Shown here one piece after another: positions 58,174 through 64,000 of a stretch of DNA of 64,000 nt. This stretch comes from an uncultured Acetatifactor sp. (lineage in GTDB: Bacteria; Bacillota; Clostridia; Lachnospirales; Lachnospiraceae), in the NCBI GenBank assembly GCA_949840885.1, contig CATKYJ010000012.1, positions 1-64,000 on the forward strand. Direction: 5' to 3'. The stretch's first letter is position 1; each line of letters begins with the position of its first letter. The position numbers and the translations under genes were made by a program. Below the pieces are notes generated by a model, which was given only the letters and a program-made list of their open reading frames with translations, was not told where the DNA came from and ran no database searches.

Positions 58174-59130
58174 CTATGCCTGGTCGGACTGGGTCTCCTC
58201 CATATTCACATCAAACAAAGCATTCACAAATTCATCGGAGTCAAATTTCTGTAGATCATCTATGGTCTCCCCTACCCCGATATACTTCACCGGCACCTGC
58301 AGCTCCGACTGTATCGCCACGGCAATGCCGCCCTTTGCGGTGCCGTCCATCTTGGTGAGGATAATACCCGTCAAATCCGCCACTTCCCCAAACTCCCTGG
58401 CCTGAACCAGCGCGTTCTGGCCCGTTGTGCCGTCCAGCACAATCAGGTTCTCTCTGTGGGCATCCGGAAACTCCCTGTTCACGATGCGATTCATTTTCCG
58501 CAGTTCTTCCATCAGATTCTTTTTATTGTGAAGCCGTCCCGCGGTATCAATGAGTAACACGTCCACCCCTCTGGCTTTGGCGGCGTTCACCGCATCGAAG
58601 ACCACGCTGGCCGGATCCGCACCCTCGTTTCCGCCCACCATGGGCACGTCCGCGCGCCTGGCCCACTCCGCCAGCTGGTCTCCCGCAGCGGCCCTAAACG
58701 TGTCGGCGGCGGCGATCAGCACTTTCCTGCCATCCTCCTTAAACTTCCCTGCCAGCTTCCCGACAGAGGTAGTCTTGCCTACGCCATTGACCCCGATGAC
58801 CATGATGACGGACTGGCGCTTTTCAAATTCATAGGCGTTCTCGTCCACCCGCATCTGTTCCCTGATGCCCTCTATCAAAAGTTGCTTGCACTCCTGGGGC
58901 TCCCTGATATGCTGCTCCTTTATCTGGGCTTTCAGGCGGCTAATGATTTCCGTAGTGGCATTCACGCCGATATCCCCCATGATCAGGATCTCTTCCAACT
59001 CCTCATAGAAGTCATCGTCAATGGCTGAAAATCCACTGAACACGGAGTCGATTCCTCTGACGATATTGTTCCTGGTCTTGGCCAGTCCCTCTTTCAATCT
59101 GGCAAAAAATCCTTTTTTCCCCTCTGCCAT
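58174..59130 (-). CDS. ftsY: Signal recognition particle receptor FtsY
   Basis: The 318-residue protein has the N domain and the SRP G domain: GVNGVGKTTSVGKLAGKF, DTAGRLHNKKNLMEEL, and TKMDGTAKGG. It docks the SRP-ribosome complex (Ffh) to the membrane. The ATG at 59130 gives the usual start MAEGKKGFFARLKEGLAKT. It follows smc in the conserved rnc-smc-ftsY order. The very C-terminus (MEETQSDQA) is an extra tail. Confidence 0.97.
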   Translation of the reverse strand: MAEGKKGFFARLKEGLAKTRNNIVRGIDSVFSGFSAIDDDFYEELEEILIMGDIGVNATTEIISRLKAQIKEQHIREPQECKQLLIEGIREQMRVDENAYEFEKRQSVIMVIGVNGVGKTTSVGKLAGKFKEDGRKVLIAAADTFRAAAGDQLAEWARRADVPMVGGNEGADPASVVFDAVNAAKARGVDVLLIDTAGRLHNKKNLMEELRKMNRIVNREFPDAHRENLIVLDGTTGQNALVQAREFGEVADLTGIILTKMDGTAKGGIAVAIQSELQVPVKYIGVGETIDDLQKFDSDEFVNALFDVNMEETQSDQA

Positions 59131-59266
59131 GCTTTCACACACCTCTTTTCGCTGCCTGTTCCGGCTCATTTACACGGCGTCCTCTGCGTTATGCAGTCCT
59201 TTGTACTTTCATACCCTGCACAGGTCGCTGTAAGCTGTCTCTTCCGCCGTGGCCCCTGCCGCCGAC

Positions 59267-62200
59267 TTATGCCGTCAGTTCCTTGTCTATCAGGTTCACG
59301 CTCACCAGAGTGGAAACCCCTTTTTCCTGCATGGTGATACCGTACAACCTGTCCACCTGCTCCATGGTGCCTCTTCTGTGGGTTATGACGATAAACTGTG
59401 TATTTTTTGTCAGTTTATGTAAGTATTTAGCAAATCTCCCCACGTTGGAATCATCCAGTGCAGCCTCGATTTCATCCAGCAGACAAAAAGGCGATGGCTT
59501 CAGGTTCTGGATGGCAAACAACAGCGAGATGGCCGTCAAAGCCTTTTCTCCGCCGGAAAGCTGCATCATGTTCTGCAGCTTCTTTCCGGGGGGCTGTGCA
59601 ATGATGCGGATGCCCGCCTCCAGGATATCCTCATCCTCTATCAGCTCCAGCGTCCCCCTGCCGCCGCCGAACAGCTCCTTGAACACCTTGTCGAACTCCC
59701 GGCCGATCTCCGCGAATTTCTCCGCAAACTGTCTGCGCATGGCAGTGTCCAGTTCCTGGATGATTCCCTCCAGCGTCTTCTCCGCCTCCACCAGGTCGTC
59801 CCTCTGAGCCGCCATAAAGGTATACCGCTCCATCAGGTTCTTGTAGTCCTCGATGGCATTTACGTTTACGTCCCCCAGCTTCTTGATCTGCTCCCGCAGG
59901 GCGGCGATCTCCTTTTTCATGGCCGGCAGATCTGAAAGACTCTCGTCCCGCAGGCCTGCAGCATCGCTTAATGTAATCTCATATTCGTCCCACATGTAGT
60001 TGATCTGGGATTCCAGAGATTCCTCCATACGCTCTCTCTGGGCATTTAGGCGATATACCTCCTTGTCCAGAGCAGACTGTTTCTCCGAAAGTTCCTCACG
60101 CCTTGTGAAAAAGCTTTTCTGTGTGGCCGACAACTCCTGCCTTTGTACCATCGCCTCTTTCAGCTTGGCTTCGGATTCATTCTGAGCATCGTAGGAAGCT
60201 GCAATGGTCTTCTCGATTTCTTCAATGGCGCGCTGTCTGTCCTCCACCGCTTTCCCGTTTTCTTTCAAAGCCTCCAGAACCTCTGACAGTTCTGCCCTTG
60301 CCCTTTGTATCTCCCCATCGATACGGTCTGCATTGCTCTGCTGGAAGCCCAGGGACTGGCGCATCTTCTCCACTTTCAGATCCCAGTCGGACACAGACGC
60401 AGCGGCCTCTGCCTCCGCTCCCCGCCATTCTTCCAGTTCCTGCTGGAAACGCGCGGTTTTCTCTTGCGTCCGCGCCTCCAGCTCCTCGCTGTCCGCAAGT
60501 TCTTTCTGGACGGTCTCCTTGTCGTTTTTGATCTCCAGGGTCTTTTCTTCGATCTCCAGTTCTTCCTGGCGCAGGGTGGCGGCGCTCTCCACTTCCTCCT
60601 CCATGCGCTCTCTGGCCTGGGCAATGTTCAGCCTGGCTGTATTCTGTTCGATGGATTTGCGCTGGATGTCGCTCTTGATGGCCTCCAGATCCACGCGCAT
60701 CCTGGTGCGCTTTGCCTTTGTTCTCTCGATGTCCTTATCGCTCTCCTCCACGGAAAGTTTTAGCTTCTCTACCCTTTTTTCCAGTTCCTCTATCTCCCGG
60801 CGTCTTCCCAGGAGATTGCTGCTGTTCTTATAGGCTCCGCCGCTGATGGCTCCCCCCGGCACCAGGAGTTCTCCCTCCAGCGTCACCAGCCGTAAGCTCT
60901 GATTGTACTTTCTGTTCAGCTTCAGGGCATTGTCCACATTGTCCACCACCAGGATGCGGCCCAGCAGAGAGCCTGCCACATCCCGGTATTTATCGTCTAT
61001 GCGTACCAGAGTGTCCGCTGTGCCGATGACGCCTTTTTCAGTCAGGGCCTCGGTATTCTTGAATCTCTGGTAATTTCGGATACTGGTCAGGGGCAGAAAG
61101 GTGGCCCGGCCTAAGCGGTTTGTCTTCAAAAAGGAAATCATCCGCTTGGCGGTTTCCTCATCGTCTGTGACGATGTTCTGGATACTGCCGCCCAAGGCGG
61201 TCTCGATGGCCACCTCATACTTTTTCTCCACATGGATGATATCTGCCACTACGCCGACGATGCCGCCGTTCTTCTCCTTTTGCTCCATGACTTTCTTGAC
61301 GCTGCCGCCGTACCCCTCATAGCGCTCGGCCAGGTTGGCAAGGGCCTCCAGCCGGGATTTCTCCATATGATAGGCGCTCTTGGCTTCCTGCAGGGCGGCA
61401 TCCTTTTTCGTCAGCGCCTCCCTGAAGCCCGAAAGTTCCTGCTCCATGGCCGCTTCCCGCTCGTTTAAAAGGCGTATTTCCTCGGTTACAGAGGCAAACG
61501 CCTCCTCTAAACCTTTGATAGTCTCCTCTCTGGCCTCCTCATCGGATTTGGCGCGCAGCAATCTGGATTGGAGTTCTGATTTGCGGATCTTTATCTGTTC
61601 CATCATAGTGTCGAAACGTCCCAGTTTGGACTTTATCGTGGCCCGCCTATTCAGCTCCTCGATAATGGTATTCTTCCCGCCCTCTATATCGTTATTCAGC
61701 TTTTCGATCTTACCCTGGATTTCCTCCAGCTTTTCCTTTGCGGCATCGGCCAGGGCAGTGATCTGTGCTACCTTTGCATCTGTCTCGCCCTTTTCGGACA
61801 ATACCTGCTCCCTGTCTTTCTCCCTGGCGGCTATGTCCTCTTCCAGGGCATTCCGCCTGTTGTTCAGATGGGCCTCGCTGCCCTTGGCGGAGTTGATCTG
61901 CTCTTTCAGCACGTTCATCTCGCCCTCTAGCTTGCCTCTGGTGAGCCCTGCGTCCGTGGCAGTGCTTCTGGCGGCCTCAATGGACTGCTCCAGCTTCTCC
62001 AGCTCCTCCTGAACCCGGTCATATTCCGCCTTAATGCCCTCATAGGCTTCGCTGGTTTCGGAAAGCTCCTTGCTTGCTAAGGAATATTTGTCCTCCACTC
62101 CCTTTAGCTGGTCTCTGAGGCGGGTGTTCTCCAGGAGAAAGACGTTTACATCGAACTTCTTCAGTTCCTCTCTTTTCCTCAGATACTGCCTGGCGGTTTC

Positions 62201-62827
62201 GGACTGGCGTTCCAGGGGGCCTATCTGCTTCTCCAGTTCTGACAGAATGTCATTGACGCGGATCAGATTCTGCTTTTCGTTCTCAAGCTTGCCCTGAGCC
62301 GCAGCCTTCCTACGCTTGAACTTCACGATTCCCGCGGCCTCATCAAAAAGTTCCCTTCGCTCCTCCGGCTTGCCGCTTAAGATTTTGTCGATCTGCCCCT
62401 GCCCGATGATGGAATAGCCCTCTTTGCCGATGCCAGTGTCATAGAACAGCTCGTTCACGTCTTTGAGTCTGCAGGAACTGCCATTGATCAGATATTCACT
62501 TTCTCCGGAACGGTAGATGCGCCTTGCCACCGTCACCTCCTCAAAACTGGTGGCAAGCTGATGATCCGTGTTGTCCAGGGTGATGGCCACATAGGCATAG
62601 CTAAGCGGCTTCCTGTTCTCCGTGCCCGAGAAAATGACATCCTGCATGCTGGCGCCGCGCAGCTGCTTTACCCGCTGCTCCCCCAGAACCCAGCGGACAG
62701 CATCGGCCACATTGCTCTTTCCGCTGCCATTGGGCCCCACAATTCCGGTGATTCCATTGTGGAACTGGAAATTAATCTTGTTTGCAAAGGACTTAAAGCC
62801 CTGCACTTCAATGTTCTTTAAATACAT
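59267..62827 (-). CDS. smc: Chromosome segregation protein SMC
   Basis: The 1186-residue protein is a full SMC: N-terminal Walker A GPNGSGKSNV (31-40), long coiled coils (about 170-500 and 660-1010), the hinge (about 515-640, including YGGSVKKVMEQ and GRATFLPL), the C-terminal signature MQLSGGEKALTAISLLF and Walker B PFCLLDEIEAALDDSNV. It folds and segregates the chromosome with ScpA and ScpB. Its ATG overlaps the rnc stop by 10 bp, so translation is coupled. Confidence 0.98.
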   Translation of the reverse strand: MYLKNIEVQGFKSFANKINFQFHNGITGIVGPNGSGKSNVADAVRWVLGEQRVKQLRGASMQDVIFSGTENRKPLSYAYVAITLDNTDHQLATSFEEVTVARRIYRSGESEYLINGSSCRLKDVNELFYDTGIGKEGYSIIGQGQIDKILSGKPEERRELFDEAAGIVKFKRRKAAAQGKLENEKQNLIRVNDILSELEKQIGPLERQSETARQYLRKREELKKFDVNVFLLENTRLRDQLKGVEDKYSLASKELSETSEAYEGIKAEYDRVQEELEKLEQSIEAARSTATDAGLTRGKLEGEMNVLKEQINSAKGSEAHLNNRRNALEEDIAAREKDREQVLSEKGETDAKVAQITALADAAKEKLEEIQGKIEKLNNDIEGGKNTIIEELNRRATIKSKLGRFDTMMEQIKIRKSELQSRLLRAKSDEEAREETIKGLEEAFASVTEEIRLLNEREAAMEQELSGFREALTKKDAALQEAKSAYHMEKSRLEALANLAERYEGYGGSVKKVMEQKEKNGGIVGVVADIIHVEKKYEVAIETALGGSIQNIVTDDEETAKRMISFLKTNRLGRATFLPLTSIRNYQRFKNTEALTEKGVIGTADTLVRIDDKYRDVAGSLLGRILVVDNVDNALKLNRKYNQSLRLVTLEGELLVPGGAISGGAYKNSSNLLGRRREIEELEKRVEKLKLSVEESDKDIERTKAKRTRMRVDLEAIKSDIQRKSIEQNTARLNIAQARERMEEEVESAATLRQEELEIEEKTLEIKNDKETVQKELADSEELEARTQEKTARFQQELEEWRGAEAEAAASVSDWDLKVEKMRQSLGFQQSNADRIDGEIQRARAELSEVLEALKENGKAVEDRQRAIEEIEKTIAASYDAQNESEAKLKEAMVQRQELSATQKSFFTRREELSEKQSALDKEVYRLNAQRERMEESLESQINYMWDEYEITLSDAAGLRDESLSDLPAMKKEIAALREQIKKLGDVNVNAIEDYKNLMERYTFMAAQRDDLVEAEKTLEGIIQELDTAMRRQFAEKFAEIGREFDKVFKELFGGGRGTLELIEDEDILEAGIRIIAQPPGKKLQNMMQLSGGEKALTAISLLFAIQNLKPSPFCLLDEIEAALDDSNVGRFAKYLHKLTKNTQFIVITHRRGTMEQVDRLYGITMQEKGVSTLVSVNLIDKELTA

Positions 62828-63531
62828 CCTCTATCCCTCAAAAGCAACAGCGCCTTGTAGGCAGCCTGCTGCTCTGCCGCTTTTTTTGTCTTTCCTACCC
62901 CTGTGCCCAGGATTTCGCCCTCCATGTCCACGGATACACGGAACATTTTGTCGTGCTCAGGCCCGCTTTCCTCCAGCAGTTCGTACTTGAACTCTTTTTT
63001 CAGCTTACCCTGGATCATCTCCTGGAGATTGCTCTTGCTGTCATAAAAAAGCTGCTTGTCCTCCAGATCGGAAAGGACGAAGCGGTTGATGAATTCCTTT
63101 GCCATGTCCATGCCGCCATCCAGATAAATGGCGCCGATCACAGCCTCCATGGCATCGGATACGATACTGTCACGCCCTCTTCCCCCGGTGTTCTCCTCAC
63201 CCTTTCCAAGCAGCATGAATCGCCCCAGCTCCAGATCCTTTGCGCAGAATGCAAGGGACGGTTCGCAGACCATGGATGCTCTCTTTTTCGTCAGTTCCCC
63301 TTCACTCATCTGAGGATGTTCCCTGAAAAGGAACTCGCTGGACACCAGTTCCAACACTGCATCTCCCAGGAATTCCAGCCGCTCATAATTCTGCGCCCTG
63401 CGGATCTTCTGTTCATTCGTAAAGGAGCTGTGGGTCATGGCCTGCTTTAACAAAGCCCCATCCCTGAACCGATATCCGATGCGCTCCTCCAGTACCTCCA
63501 TCGTATATCCTTTGGTATCATTCTCAAACAT
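62818..63531 (-). CDS. rnc: Ribonuclease III
   Basis: The 237-residue protein has the catalytic signature ERLEFLGDAVL (50-60), the second acidic site DAMEAVIGAIYLDGG, and a C-terminal double-stranded RNA-binding domain (about 165-235, ending KAAEQQAAYKALLLL). It cuts double-stranded RNA in rRNA processing. The ATG at 63531 has GAGGAG upstream; another at 63501 with AAAGGA is possible. It follows acpP. Confidence 0.97.
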   Translation of the reverse strand: MFENDTKGYTMEVLEERIGYRFRDGALLKQAMTHSSFTNEQKIRRAQNYERLEFLGDAVLELVSSEFLFREHPQMSEGELTKKRASMVCEPSLAFCAKDLELGRFMLLGKGEENTGGRGRDSIVSDAMEAVIGAIYLDGGMDMAKEFINRFVLSDLEDKQLFYDSKSNLQEMIQGKLKKEFKYELLEESGPEHDKMFRVSVDMEGEILGTGVGKTKKAAEQQAAYKALLLLRDRGCI

Positions 63532-63606
63532 ATCTCTCCTCTTTTCCGGCAGGAAAGGTTCTGTACTCTTTTTTGACGCACAGGGACATGCCAAATGGAA
63601 GCAAAT

Positions 63607-63630
63607 GAGCAGTCACATAACGGACTGCTC
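63607..63630 (-). terminator. Hairpin between acpP and rnc
   Basis: GAGCAGTC and GACTGCTC form a perfect 8-bp stem without a strong T-run. It may reduce transcription from acpP into rnc or be an RNase III site. Confidence 0.4.
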
Positions 63631-63657
63631 TTGTAAAGTCCATATGGCCGGCTGCTA

Positions 63658-63888
63658 TCAGCCCAGCATGCCTTTAATCATATCCACTGCTTCCCTTACA
63701 GTATGAATCCTTTCTGCTTCCTCTGTGGGAATCTCAATGCCAAATTCTTCTTCGATGCCCATGATGATCTCAAACACATCCAGGGAATCTGCCCCAAGAT
63801 CGTCCGCAAAGGTCGTATCCATGGAAATTTCATTCGGATCTACTTTCAGCACGTCTGCAATTACCTTTTTGAGCTTTTCAAATTCCAT
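63658..63888 (-). CDS. acpP: Acyl carrier protein
   Basis: The 76-residue acidic protein has the phosphopantetheine site DDLGADSLDVFEI (Ser35). It carries acyl chains in fatty acid synthesis, and PlsX uses acyl-ACP to make acyl-phosphate. AAAGGAGGAG precedes the ATG. It is placed between plsX and rnc as usual. Confidence 0.97.
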   Translation of the reverse strand: MEFEKLKKVIADVLKVDPNEISMDTTFADDLGADSLDVFEIIMGIEEEFGIEIPTEEAERIHTVREAVDMIKGMLG

Positions 63889-63905
63889 ACAGTCTCCTCC
63901 TTTCC

Positions 63906-64000
63906 CTAGTCCTCAAGAACCAACTGTTCCTTGATTTTCTGATTTATTTTCTGTTCTTTGAATGCAATGCATTGCAGAATAGAATTCTTGATTTCGATGG
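63906..64000 (-). CDS. plsX: Phosphate acyltransferase PlsX, C-terminal end only
   Basis: The frame open from the window edge encodes 31 residues ending FKEQKINQKIKEQLVLED before a TAG, 17 bases before the acpP start. Identity as PlsX rests mainly on the conserved plsX-acpP-rnc-smc order; the short sequence alone is not decisive. PlsX makes acyl-phosphate for PlsY, whose gene is at 33577. Confidence 0.6.
   Translation of the reverse strand, partial: IEIKNSILQCIAFKEQKINQKIKEQLVLED

Noticed and set aside
1..64000. CRISPR arrays, tRNA or rRNA genes, prophage or intact insertion sequences
   Set aside because: Read for but not seen. The only tandem array has 18-bp units without spacers.

Overview
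The window is a 64 kb piece of a chromosome from a low-oxygen, spore-forming Bacillota, most likely a Lachnospiraceae (Clostridia) gut anaerobe. The evidence is: spore genes (cotJABC, spoIVA, a spoVAF-type gerA gene) next to strictly anaerobic metabolism (class III ribonucleotide reductase nrdD/nrdG); the Firmicutes orders plsX-acpP-rnc-smc-ftsY and ylxM-ffh-rpsP-khpA-rimM-trmD-rplS-rbgA-rnhB-ylqG-ylqH; and Gram-positive style promoters and ribosome-binding sites. Almost every gene is on the minus strand. I saw no tRNA, rRNA, CRISPR array, intact insertion sequence or prophage.

Layout. 1-8.4 kb: a partial TerB_N-domain gene, a MerR/TipAS regulator on the plus strand, cotJABC, degV, a flotillin, an ABC-transporter remnant and a spoVAF-like gene. 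8.6-14.4 kb: dut, nrdG and nrdD behind a promoter with two NrdR boxes, a WYL regulator, and a HAD phosphatase coupled to a 54-residue membrane protein. 14.5-26 kb: a membrane-anchored MutS-like ATPase, purine/pyrimidine salvage (punA, cdd, pbuG), spoIVA, a serpin lipoprotein, tyrS and a MoxR/VWA pair. 26-38.5 kb: metF and a cytosolic hybrid histidine kinase on the plus strand, MATE and ZIP transporters, gpsA, plsY, der, a PDZ/radical-SAM protein, and prs (plus strand). 38.5-43.2 kb: a two-component system and a laccase-domain protein. 43.2-64 kb: the conserved translation/secretion block, with SRP (ffh, ftsY, ylxM), two signal peptidases, ribosome-assembly genes, trmD fused to a GNAT domain, ilvA, smc, rnc, acpP and the end of plsX. 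A DUF6688-like membrane gene (plus strand) and a yitT gene lie inside this block.

The most unusual feature is a family of 18-bp units, consensus ATGGAAGAAGAGCATTCC (in frame: MEEEHS), spread over at least eight places and always oriented with the minus-strand genes. Units lie at gene starts and ends, form a perfect-length 5 x 18 bp array before a response-regulator gene, build an 83-residue N-terminal extension on threonine deaminase, and in two cases appear to supply the ribosome-binding site of the next gene. A second, MITE-like family of about 80-110 bp with ends like TATACTGCAGACCGCCAG lies upstream of tyrS, prs and ffh.

All calls were made by reading the sequence. No database search was possible, so family names rest on motif and context recognition.
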